Assembly: GCA_010015675.1 (NCBI GenBank)
Contig: ML976987.1
Coordinates: forward strand, 956,477 to 1,020,476
DNA length: 64,000 nucleotides
Origin: Byssothecium circinans
Taxonomy: Eukaryota > Ascomycota > Dothideomycetes > Pleosporales > Massarinaceae
Reading direction: 5' to 3'
In this document: positions 23,828-34,220 of the stretch, one piece after another
How positions within the stretch are numbered: position 1 is the stretch's first letter
Layout of the letters: every line of letters begins with the position of its first letter
Notes under the pieces: generated by a model
Seen by the model: the letters and a program-made list of their open reading frames with translations, nothing else
Databases searched by the model: none
Told to the model about the DNA's origin: nothing
Program-made: the position numbers and the translations under genes

Positions 23828-25850
23828 ATGAAAATACCTCTCATATTCAATGCAAAGGCAGGAGCCAGGGACAAGGGGCCGCCGACCACAAAAAATTTGC
23901 TACCAGCCGCAGAACGAAAATCGGACAAGGCTGACGCGCCGTCGGTCCGACGCAGGTCTTTCTATGAGGCTTGGGTTCAAGACTGGTGGCTCTTTGAGCT
24001 TGGTTCTCTTGCCGTGGGCACCGGCGCCTTCATTGCTCTAATCATCCTTCTAAGCCGCTACCAGAACAAGGTCGTTCCCGAAATGAGCTCTATCGCGGGC
24101 GTGGGCATCACGCTCAATACAATGGTCTCGATCCTCGCGACTGTTGGCCGTGCTTGTATGCTGCTCCCCGTCGCCGAATGCATCAGCCAGCAAAAGTGGG
24201 TGTGGTTCTCCGGTTCGCCGCGCGCTCTGATCCATTTGGATACTTTCGACCAGGGGAGCAGGGGTGCTTTTGGCTCTCTGATCATGCTCTGGAAGATCAA
24301 TATAAGGCAAGTTAGAAGCGGTCCATTTTTTCGGTCGAATACCATGGTATGCTAATGGTATGGCAGGAACCTCGGTTCGATGGGCGCGCTGCTCTTGATC
24401 TTGGGACTTGCCGTGGACCCATTGTCGCAACAACTTCTGCACTATGAGAAGCGGTTAGAGCCAGCCAATTCGGTTGCAAAGATCGGGAAGCTACACTTTG
24501 ATGTCCAGTCACTATCCAAATGTATGTCTATCGAGCTGCACTTTCTAATTAGCGCAAGGCCGACTTGAATACTTATCTATCATTTTGCATACAGCTAGGT
24601 ACAAGTACTCAACCGCCGTTGACGAAACCACAACGTCAGCGGAACCGCCGCTTTTCATGAAAGCTGCAATCCAGGCGGGCATCTACCACAATAGTTCAGG
24701 AATACCTGACCTCGCTCTATTCTGCCCCACGGGAAACTGCACATGGTCACCATAAGCTTCAGTAGCAGTATGTGTCAGATGGGCGGATGTCTCGTCTAAG
24801 CTACAACGCTCCGTGGTACCGGCCGCGGGGTCTCAAGAAGGCCAAGTTGCGACATGGTCCTTGGACAATCGAACACTGATTGGCGCCTTCAAATACCAAT
24901 CTGTCTTTCTAAATCTGTCGAATGCGGCGGAACTAGTGACTCGCCCCTATGGTGTCCAATATCACATAGAATTCCCGGGCACTAGCGCATTCGACGACAG
25001 ACCTTCACCACTTGCAGACTTCTTCGTCACGTACCGTAATGGCTCGACCTCGGATAAATACCTCGGCTCGAACTTCAGCGCCATAGAGTTTATGCTAGAA
25101 TGGTGCGTGCAAGAGTACAAGACGGAAGTGAAAAACGGCGTCCCGACAACGACGAAATTAAACGCCACAAACGATTTCCGACTCTATGCGGAAATGTCAA
25201 ACGATGTCGGTTATAGAGGTATACCAAGTTCAGAATACTCGCTGCCCGACTATCTTCGCAGGACCTTCAACGGGTCTATTTTTATGAAAATTGATTTATT
25301 GGGAATTGGAAAGACATCGGATGCAGCCGAGGCGTTCCACTCGAGGCTCAAAACAAAGCCGTCTGAGTTCGATGCTACTGGGCCCGAAGATACGGATGTG
25401 CGCACAGCAATGGTTCAGATTGTGCAGAACGTCGCTACTAGCATGACTAATGCGTAAGTTGGACTACGATCCCCATCGTGCCCCACCAATTTATCTCTGC
25501 TTATCTCACGGAACAGGATGCGGCAGCAAGGTAGGTTGTCAGCATACGGCACCGTATGGGAAGAACAGACCTTCGTCAAAGTCCAGTTGGGCTGGATTGC
25601 CGCACCGATGATGCTCGCTGGCTTCAGCGTGCTTTTCGTCGTCGCGACCATCATTCAGTCTAGTGGCCAAGCGAGGAGAGGCATGGTGTGGAAATCTTCA
25701 TCTGTGCCGACGCTCTTGGCGCTCAACCCTGATCTCCATGAGGCAGTAGGAGGGCCGAGTAGCTTGTCTAAGACGGAGCGGGTGCTGAGAGGCGCGAAAG
25801 TGTCGCTGAGCCAGGATAAGCAGGAAGAATGGAGGCTTAATGGATCTTAG
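23828..25850 (+). pseudogene. DUF3176 membrane protein gene with one in-frame nonsense codon
   Basis: Fungal multi-pass membrane protein family DUF3176, function unknown. Four exons: 23828-24306, 24367-24521, 24595-25453 and 25517-25850, summing to 609 codons. The first intron is GC-AG (donor AG|GCAAGT); the others are GT-AG. Hallmarks: YEAWVQDWWLFELGSLAVG, CISQQKWVWFSGSPRALIHL, GSMGALLLILGLAVDPLSQQ, FCPTGNCTW, and a C-terminal helix LGWIAAPMMLAGFSVLFVVA. Codon 265 is TAA (24753-24755), right after the conserved NCTWSP, where the family has an aromatic codon; the frame then continues unchanged as ASVAVC. The Cys expected a few residues later reads Trp (CVRWADVSS). Either a young pseudogene, a read-through product of 264 residues, or a base-call error. 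Confidence 0.85.
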
Positions 25851-26603
25851 AGTCAACCGATATTCTCAGCATAGTATCAAATTATGTGGTTGCATATTAA
25901 TTTACCCATACGTTGGTTACAAGCGTGGAGGCGTCTGGAAGCGAGACGCTCGAAGGTGATCGCGACGTCTCCGCGGCGTCCACATATTGTGACCAAGACA
26001 CTTGAATTGAACTTGGAAATTTGCTTAGGCGGAATAGTATCTAGAAGTTGTTGTTTTCTTTCCGTGTGACGACGAAATGAAGCTCTGCGAGAGTCCGTCG
26101 GACGAGCCACGCTTCTCGGTCTCCATTGCTTACGCCGATGCTGAGCCCGATGGCCAAAACCCTTCGCGGACGGCGCTCAATGCGAGTACAATTCTCGGTT
26201 TCCAAAACTAGGGTGCGATTTGGTCACATATACTCTATCTGGATTCATGGACAGTGAAGTGATGATCCCACGCCAAGCACCGTGCAGCATCATCTCTTCT
26301 TCAATATTCTCAGTACAGAAGATGTCATAGCGGAGGTCTATTATGTGTATAATATGATTATGTGGTGCAATGCCCGACTTCCTTCTTTCCAAACTGGACG
26401 CTTCCATACTATGCCTCTTCATATCGCTTCCAACAGCTCTTAAAAACCAACGGGTATCTCATGTATATTCCCAGTTTCCTCCCAAACAATCTATTGAGAC
26501 CATGTGCAGCCAGCATGCGCTAAGAGAGTGTATCGTGTATTCAAACGAAACGTGTAAGGACAGTGAAAATGTTCGCGATGATGCATCTGAGAGCAAGCAA
26601 ATC
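25851..26603. other. Intergenic between two converging genes
   Basis: About 750 bases between the 3' end of the DUF3176 gene and the 3' end of the ankyrin pseudogene. No coding signal or repeat worth noting. Confidence 0.5.
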
Positions 26604-27585
26604 TCACAATCGGTCTAATAGCTGGCTCAATGCCAACCAGTTTGCCAGTTCCTCTGCACCTCCACTCTCCCTTTTCTCCTCGGAATCGAGCGCTTTTCTA
26701 TCCTTACTGAGAGGGGGAAGCGGCTTATCATCTCCATTTGATCGTTCCACATCCATTCCACTGTCTGTGCGCGGCTGGAGAGGAAGCGGTTTTGTGCTGG
26801 TAGCAGTCGATTTCGATGTACAAAAGTTGGATACTCGCTTTCTGCCTTCATTCGCTGTTCCTGTTTGTTTTTCGCGTTCTTGTTTTTCACGATCTTGCTT
26901 TTCACACGCTTGTTTTTCACGTTCTTTTCTCTCAAGTTCCTTTCGTTTACGCTCTTGCCTTTCACGATCTTGCTTTTCACACGCTTGTTTTTCACGTTCT
27001 TTTCTCTCAAGTTCCTTTCGTTCACGCTCTTGCCTTTCACGTTCTTGCTTCTCGCGTTCCTTGAGGGCGCGCATTTTGGCCTGTTTTCTTCAACAGCGCC
27101 TCCTCCTGTTGCCTTAACTCTGCTTCGCGCTGCTCTCGCTCCTCGGCGAGCTTCAGTAGACGGATGATCTTGCTCTTGGCTACTTCATCCAGGTGGTCTC
27201 CCACACAGCTTGATAGCAAAGCACCCTTCTGATTCGGCTCACTTGCCTTGACACCCGCGCAAATTAGCGCAGAAATAATGTTGCTATTCTCGCCGGCGGC
27301 CGCATAATATAGAATCGTACTTCCTTCGCTGTCGCTGATGTTCGATATAGCACCTACACGTGACAATGCATTAAAGATTTCCCAGGAACCCTTTTTGGCG
27401 GCGAGGAACAGTAGCGTTCGTCCTTTTACGTCTACACCGCTCAAATCTGCGCCGCTTAACACGAATCGATGCGTTTCGCCTGGACGGCCGAGCCTTAGAA
27501 GGAAGGCGATAGGGTCGACAACTAAGCACCCTTCTCGAGGAAGAGACTAACGAGTTCCAAGTCAACATCCGGGCACTACTCCAAC
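26604..27585 (-). pseudogene. Ankyrin-repeat / charged-coil gene with several breaks
   Basis: Ankyrin-type protein on the minus strand. Reading from the 5' side: LLE, stop TAG (about 27573-27575), CPDVDLELVSLFLEKGA in the same frame, then a 1-nt shift near 27520 into CLVVDPIAFLLRLG, then ankyrin repeats (GVDVKGRTLLFLAAKKGS, DSEGSTILYYAAAGENSN), a helix LKLAEEREQREAELRQQEEA, and a second 1-nt shift at an A-run near 27083 (LLKK into AKMRALKE). The rest is a Lys/Glu/Arg/Gln coil with a 25-residue tandem duplication, a Ser/Pro-rich stretch and a stop at 26604. Three lesions make function unlikely. The 5' end of the original gene is not visible and would run toward the divergent Sec39 gene. Confidence 0.8.
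26885..27034 (-). repeat. 75-bp tandem duplication (two copies) in the charged coil
   Basis: Copies 26885-26959 and 26960-27034 are almost identical (one clear difference, GTTTACG versus GTTCACG). Each encodes 25 residues of the Lys/Glu/Arg/Gln coil, including KERE, KQACEKQD and RKELERKE, so the duplication keeps frame. Partial, more diverged copies flank it. Confidence 0.85.
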
Positions 27586-27815
27586 AGGTAAGTGAGGGTT
27601 GATAGATAACGGCTGGCTCGTGAAGGGGATCTGAATAGCGGTGGGACCGTGCACGCTTAGTAATCTGACGTCGCTTTTGCATTGGTGATGCGGCGTTAGT
27701 GTCCTCATGCACCTCCGAGCGACAATACAGCCGTAGAGCAGAAATTTGGGGGCATTTCCAGCCGCTGAAACCGTGGAGAACGTATCCAGACTTCCAATCG
27801 TACACCCAGAGGGCC

Positions 27816-30714
27816 ATGGGTGATCTTCAGAAGCTGGAACGGCTCTCTGAGAGTCACTGCGTCCTGCTCGCTGTCCATTATGCCACCGAATCGAACATCA
27901 ACGCACTGCGGGCACTCACCTCTCTGCGCGAAAACGCTTTCAGCATTGAACTCGTCCTACAAATTCTCCTGACGTACCTCTCTGAAAGCGTGGACCCTTC
28001 GTTATACCTCGAATATCTCGACGAGCTCGGGAATAATGCACGGAGTCCAGGCGATGACCCCGCCGCCGCCCTCGATGTCTCCGCTGTACAAGAACTGTCA
28101 AACTCGAAAGCACAGAAAAAGAGGAGGAAAATAGAGTTACTACAACTTGCGCACCCTCTCTACAGGGCCGAACCCGAGCTCGATCCCCTCACGCACTTCC
28201 TCATCCATCGCGCACATCGCATAGACGCAGAAACCGGCCTGCTCGATCTCACTCCTCAGCTCCTCGTCCCCTTCCTTCACCACTCCGAATACCTCCGAAT
28301 TTGGTACATATCGACCGTTCTGCCCTTGCTGCGGCTTGCCTATGAATACTACCCTCAGATGTCCACGCCCTCGCTCGACGAATTTGCTCGATTGAAAGGA
28401 AGGCATGCGATAGACCTGCAACTATCGAATCTCAGACCAGCGTATGGCAACACAGTAGCGAGGGAGAATGCGGCGCGAGATTTGAGGGGTGTAGTCGGGC
28501 CCTGGATATGTGGTGCAAATGAACGCAAGAGGCGGAAACTATCAACGGAAGACAGGAGAGCATCGGTCTCGGAAACAGCGTCACAGGAGCACGATGACTG
28601 GGAAAGTCTTTTCGAGTGGTTGGTGCATACTTCAAAGACAGACCTGCCGCTGGTGTCGACAGCAATGGCAGAGTGGGACGGACCGGAGGACATGGACTTG
28701 GGAGGGTACGAGGAAGGACGCAGTTACCTGAACGAAGAGACGCAACGCAAGCTTGAAATACGATATGCGCAGACAGCTCTATCATGCCTCTACCTAGTGG
28801 ATAACGCCAGCCCAGAAATAATACAGACGGCGCATGGTTTATTGGGTCGGATATCCGACTTGCTCAATCTAGAGCCTCCACCAGCACTCAACGTGGTTGT
28901 CAGTGCGTTACCCACCTATGACTTAACGAGAGGTTTCCTTGAAGAAGTCTCCCCTTCTAGCCTTCAAGAAGATCGCATTTCAAGACCCGAGAACCATCTC
29001 ACCCAGCCTAGCCCCGACACCGTCCGCCTGCTCGAGTTACTACTCTTCTCGTCTTGCATATTGTCAAGTCTGCAGCAGAACTTTTCGATAAGAGAAGTTG
29101 CGCGGATGTACGTTCGAAATGATGCGGCCGAGCAAAGTTCTTTACTGCAAAGGACCGTTCATACCCTAAGCACGAGCGGTAGATTGGACGGTGAGCAATG
29201 GAAAGCCACAAGAGCGAAGCTTCTCTGGCTTTGGAACTGGGGTTCTCCCCAAGCGGAAGGGAGTCGCTATGGACAAGGCATCTTGGGCAACATCAGCGAT
29301 AAGACGATCGAAACAGAGATCCTTAAGGGCTTGTTAGAGAGCAGTCAATACGCGCTCGCCAGCCAGATCTTCATACAATCGCCATATGGGCAGCCACCGT
29401 TACCTGTATCGGATGTTGAGAATGCGATTATCACTGCAGCTATGCATCATTACGACAATGCCAGCAATGGCAACAAGTTGAGGGGCGGTATGAAGCGGGC
29501 TTTCGACGTCGTGTCAGCGTTCCAATCTCACTTTCAAGACTCCAGCCGCTTCCAACGGATACAGGCTTTGATTTCGGCAACCCACGCAATGTCTTTCTAT
29601 TCGCTGACTCTACAACATGGTGTTCCATTCCAGCCGGTGAATATCAGGGTCAGTGCCGATCCACTGTCTCTGATCCATAAGCTACTCTCGCAGAACAGTC
29701 GCAGCTACACACATCTCGACGACATGATATCGATTGGCCAAAACCTTACCATCGCAATGCCGTCTACACTTATGGATGGGGATGCCGAGGCAATCCAGCT
29801 AGACCCTGCCACGGTGGAGAGAAAGAAAGCGGCTGCTGAGCGTCGAGTGATTGGCATGACTGTTGAAGCAGCTCTCGCCGAGGACGATTTCGAGACGGCA
29901 TACTCATACGTAGTGAACAGGCTGACACCGGGAACACCATCACCAACTGTCTCACCCGCCATATCTACGTCCTCGCAACGATTTTCTTTCGGCTCTTTTG
30001 ATTCAGACAAGACAGAGGACGATAGTGAGAATGTTGCATGGCGCGCCGCTCTTCAAGCGGGTCGTCACAGTTCATCCCCATCCACCTCGATGTCGTGGGG
30101 CCAGAGCACAGTTGCTCGTCCAGATCTCCGCAGGCTAGAACAGCGCATGGAGCTGCTTTCTCAGGCACTTCTTCTCGCTCCGCCGCGCCATTTAGAAGAA
30201 GTATTAGCTGTGTGGCAAGAGTGTGAAAAGGAGATGACATCACTCTTAGCAGAGGAGAACGAGGCAGAAGAGCGATTTAACGATGCAGCGGATCGCAGAC
30301 TACCCGGTGCATTCGCCAATGATACGATTGCCGTACAGCCTCGACGTGAAGTCGGCAGAGGAGCCGTAGAAGAATCGCCTATGGGACTATTCGATGTCGC
30401 TAGAGGGGCAGCAGCAGTCTTTTCGAAGACCGCATTCCCTCTGCGTGGTGCTGCTGGAAACAACCGTGCTGTTTCGGGGCATGAAAGTAGGGACATGAGC
30501 GATAGTGGACGGGTCTCTCTGGATTTGAGCGACTCGGGAAGTATGAGCGGTGGGGATGATAGGGTTAGGAAGAGAGATATGGTTGCCAATGCCGTTACTG
30601 GTGGTTTAGCCAGCGGCCTTGGCTGGGTGCTTGGTGAGTCGAGGCGGAGTCCGCTGTGTATGATGGTTTGCTAATACTGTGCTAGGTGCCAATCCTGTCC
30701 CGAACCGCGAGTGA
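27816..30714 (+). CDS. sec39: Sec39 domain protein, Dsl1/NAG-type ER tethering complex subunit
   Basis: Peripheral ER protein of the complex that tethers Golgi-derived COPI vesicles for retrograde traffic (with Dsl1 and Tip20 in yeast). Two exons, 27816-30633 and 30686-30714, 948 residues. The intron is 52 bases, donor GTGAGT, acceptor TGCTAG, and the last exon adds only ANPVPNRE and the stop. The Sec39 signature is at the start: CVLLAVHYATESNINALRAL, then SIELVLQILLTYLSESVDPS and LYLEYLDELGN. The body is helical throughout (for example SSQYALASQIFIQSPYGQPP), as in this alpha-solenoid family. The tail holds Ser-rich acidic segments. The frame is open upstream to 27699, but ATG 27816 fits the family's N-terminus better. 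Intact. Confidence 0.88.
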
Positions 30715-31415
30715 GGGTAGCTTGGATACGAGTTCAACGATAGATGAGTATGATGACTACGATAGTAATAGGACTATGATTAGTAGCACCAACATGTGCA
30801 GCATTCAATTTGTCACACTATTGACGCCAGGTTTGTGCAACCACACACAGCATGTCCAACGTCGCACGCTACCATTCAATTATTTGATCCCTTCATCTCT
30901 TTTTCAGCATTCAATTTCAAGGAAAGGCGGTTTGGAAGTGATCGCCCTTGTTGTTGCACACCGGGTAAACATGCTTTTTAATTTGTTTTGTTGGTGTGGC
31001 TCGATGTAAAGAGCTATAAAGAGGGCCATATAAATAGATGAGATTGACCTCGCACGAACTTTTTTCTCAGACGATAAATTCTTTCGTCACTGCGCCGCTT
31101 CGGAATACTCAGAAATGCGGACAGGTTGAGTGTTCTTGTTAGATCTGTTTGAAAGGAGGGACGTAGTCAATCGCGCTTTCCTCCTACGCATGCTATCTTG
31201 CTCTTTCCCTCGCAGTATGTTTGCGCCTGCTACACTCATCTAGCAATCGCGCCACTCGATTTCTCTCTCTTTCTTGATTTACTTGTCTCGCTTTCAAACG
31301 GATTCCGCCGATCTGCTTTGTCCATCCCTCTTCAACCTTTTCTGTCTTCACCTCTTCCGGCCTTTCTCCAGCAACTTCAACTGCCTCGACCTACAACGAC
31401 CTAAGCACACTCGAC
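30715..31415. other. Intergenic: promoter and pyrimidine-rich leader of secreted-protein gene
   Basis: No gene. From about 31190 to 31415 the plus strand is strongly CT-rich (TTTCTCTCTCTTTCTTG and similar), as is usual for the leader of a highly transcribed filamentous-fungal gene. It ends directly before the ATG of the secreted-protein gene. Confidence 0.55.
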
Positions 31416-32187
31416 ATGTACCTCTCCACCTTTATCGTCGCCCTTGCGGGCCTTATCACCTTCGCCGTCGGCGCTCCGTAAGTACCTCCATGCCGTACTA
31501 GCCCAAAAGGCGGGGTCCTTCTCTCCTCCCACAGATTGTGGGATACGTATCCAGTCTTTTCGCACATCGCCGTATCCCTACACTACTATCCTAACACCTC
31601 CATCGTACCCAGCTAACCCGCGAATACCAGCCTCGAGACCGATCCCACCAGCACCGTCAACCCTGACGTCTTGACTGCCTCTCACACTGCCACACCCTTC
31701 AATGTGCCGACTGACATGCCTTCCACGCCCCTGGTTAATGTCACGTTCTTCCTCGACGACAACTGCGGAAAGAAGGATTGGGCTGATGGTCACGTGTACG
31801 ACACTGAGTGCAAGGAGCTCTCTGACGGATGGCATGGGTTGGTGGTAGAGAAGGCGGATCCGAGTCTGACCTACAATAGCCGTAAGTTCTCCTTCTCCAG
31901 TCTTGTGGATATGCTTTCGTATGGTTTCCGGACGTGCAAATGTCTCTAGAGTCTCGCTCTGGGGACTGCGCTTTTGTCCTTTTCTCACGGTTTGGGGTTG
32001 GCTATGCTATGCTATTGGGAGAATGGGTTGCTCATTGCTAATGCGTACGACAGTCCGTGTCTTTAAGTCATCCGACTGCTCTGGTCCATGGACTCTGGAG
32101 CCGATCAAATGTGCCGCTGAGGACGGAGGGGGTGGATGCGCTTGCTCGCACATCAGCACGTATCACAGTATGCGGCTTGTCAAGTAG
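31416..32187 (+). CDS. Small secreted six-cysteine protein (copy 1 of tandem pair)
   Basis: Extracellular protein of unknown function. Three exons, 31416-31477, 31631-31881 and 32054-32187, 148 residues; both introns start GTAAGT. A signal peptide is clear: MYLSTFIVALAGLITFAVGA, with cleavage likely after VGA. The mature part is Thr/Pro-rich, then has six cysteines at 66, 81, 113, 124, 133 and 135, ending C-x10-C-x8-CAC, so up to three disulfides. The next gene downstream shares intron positions and phases and the cysteine order, so this is a tandem duplicate family. Size, secretion and cysteines fit an effector-like or cell-wall protein, which is an inference. I do not recognise a named family. 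Confidence 0.82.
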
Positions 32188-32693
32188 CGGGTGGGGAAGG
32201 GCGCCTTTGAGCAAGGCTTGCTCTGACACAAAAAGGTCTCTTCGAGGCATCACTGTATGACGAATACATGGCAATTCTATGATAGCCAGATGTCCGAGGT
32301 CTGGAAATGTGTGGATCCACAAAATACGATGAATGCATACCTACCTATTCCATCTTGGGGCGTGTCCGGCGATATTGGTGGAGGTATAGTCTCTCTCACT
32401 CTGCTTTCCTCCCGATCTAACATCAACTGGGTACCCTGCATGTCCCTTTACCTTCACCCCAATGATCTTTTCTTGCAATGTTCTTCTCTCACTACGAGGA
32501 TTAGGCGACAGCTTTCCTCGCTCATCACTGTACCCTTACCTGTGCCTCTTACTCACCATCCTTTCCCAGACCAGGCTCTTACTACTTATACCCTACTCCC
32601 ATCCTTTCTCTTCACCCCTCCTCTATACTCTATCCCAATTTTCTTTTCACCACACTCCAACACCAACAAAACACTCCAAGAAACACCAGCACA

Positions 32694-33473
32694 ATGCGTA
32701 TCCAAGCCCTCATCACCACCTTCATCGGTATCTTCATCACCCTCGCCTAGGCGCTCCCGCACCGTAAGTCGAACTAGGTCCCCTCCCCCAGAAGGAAAAC
32801 TCCCCAAACTAATCCCACACCCAGCAACACCATCCCCACCTTCAGCGCCGTCGACATCGGCATCGACACCGACATCGACGCCACCATCCCTCCCGCCCCC
32901 CACACCCAGACCATCGACCTCCTCCCCATCGATGCCACACAACCTGACACCGGCCCTGACGCCAAACCCTCGGGCACGATCTACATCACACTCGACGTCT
33001 TCACCGACAACGCATGCAACGACCGTTCGGGCCCAGGCAAATACGGCCAAGAATTCATCACGACGCCGTATTGCAAGGACATCCCCTTCGAGCACAAGAG
33101 CGCGCAGGTGGTGCAGGCCCGGTCCGAGTTAGCCGACGATGCACGTAAGTTTTCCATCTTCCTTTTAGTCTTTCGTTTCCACGGTTCCGCGTTTCCACGA
33201 TTCCCTTCTTTCCTTGCCGAGAGGTGAGTGAGAATGATGGGAGGGGGAGAGAGAGAAAGAGGAGAGGGGGAAGTCATGGTGCATACATAACAGGCAGATG
33301 CTAATCAGGCGTGTTATGATGGAACAGTCAGGTTCTACGCAGAACCTGGCTTCTTCTGCTACAAGCAGATGGCCGTCGTGGTGCCGATCAAGTGTCCGAC
33401 GACGGCGAATGGGACGCTGGATTGTGCGTGTGTGGATATGGAGAGGTTCAGGAGTGTGAAGATGGAGTATTGA
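32694..33473 (+). pseudogene. Small secreted six-cysteine protein (copy 2), frame broken in signal peptide
   Basis: Paralogue of the gene at 31416-32187. Exons 32694-32763, 32825-33144 and 33328-33473, introns GTAAGT at the same positions and phases (CC|C and C|TC). The signal peptide begins MRIQALITTFIGIFITLA and is then stopped by TAG (32748-32750), but the following GAPAPNTIPTFSAVD lies one base out of frame; copy 1 has a full codon where this copy has two bases. So one base is missing relative to copy 1. The rest is intact and keeps six cysteines: NACNDRS, TPYCKDI, FFCYKQ, IKCPTT and LDCAC, stop at 33471. Recent inactivation or an indel error; a 22-base intron would also restore frame but is too short to splice. 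Confidence 0.82.
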
Positions 33474-34220
33474 CTGCACGGCGCAGGAACGGGATATGAT
33501 GAGAGAGAGGGAAAAAGTTTGGGCGTTTAGGGGTCTGGGTTATGGCTGGCTGGATGGGCAATGGGCATCGGTGAGGTTTTCGGCTGAGTTAGTGGTAGTT
33601 TACTACTTACTCCCTATGAGCGAGTAGGTGAGCAGTCCTCTGCGAACTTTGCTCCCCAACTCAGAGCGATCCCATCACCTATTGCACATCATTTATCACC
33701 CTCGTTGGAATATTGTGCGCTTGAACATGTCTTGGAAAAAAGGTCCATTCCATTTCATTCCTCTCCACTCCATTCCATACACACACCTCATTCCGCCGCC
33801 CTCCAACCACCCATACATACATCCCACCAACCAACTAACCAGCTAACCCAGCCATATATACACCAGCACCAGCACCACCACGCACCCATGCATGCAGCAA
33901 TATACAAGTGAATGACCAGAGATCAACTACCACAACAGCCGTCTCTTCTACGAGGACAAAAAAGGAAAGGAAAGAGAAAAAAACTCCGTCGCTGATGCCA
34001 TTATCGCCATAGCCATGCCAAAATCTTCTGAAGATCTCATCTTATCTCATCTCATCTCATCTCGTAACGCAAGGGGGGGGAATCTTGGGAATCCGCGAAA
34101 CGCTGACACACACACGCGCGCGCACATACATATACACCCCACCACGGAATGCAACCCATCCAACTCGAACCAAGACATCAACATAGTCCTATCGTCGTTT
34201 GACAACACGCCTCCTGTTAT
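33474..34220. other. Intergenic, simple-sequence-rich
   Basis: Converging 3' flanks of the secreted copy 2 and the membrane/coiled-coil gene. It holds CCATTCCA/CATTCC-type repeats at about 33747-33780, a TCTCATC repeat at about 34040-34062, a G-run at about 34073-34080 and an ACACACGCGCGC run near 34109-34124. No gene. Confidence 0.55.

Noticed and set aside
27371..27817. Minus-strand 148-residue frame upstream of the ankyrin remnant
   Set aside because: It is Arg/Ser-rich and out of frame with the recognisable ankyrin repeats; part of it overlaps the antisense of the Sec39 start.
32720..32750. A 22-base intron that would repair secreted copy 2
   Set aside because: A GTATCT...CCTAG segment keeps frame if removed, but it is far below the shortest introns seen here (47 bases) and has no room for a branch site.
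32257..33132. Plus-strand 291-residue Ser/Thr/Pro-rich frame
   Set aside because: It crosses the introns of secreted copy 2 in the wrong frame. The cysteine-bearing frame, supported by the paralogue and splice sites, is the real one.
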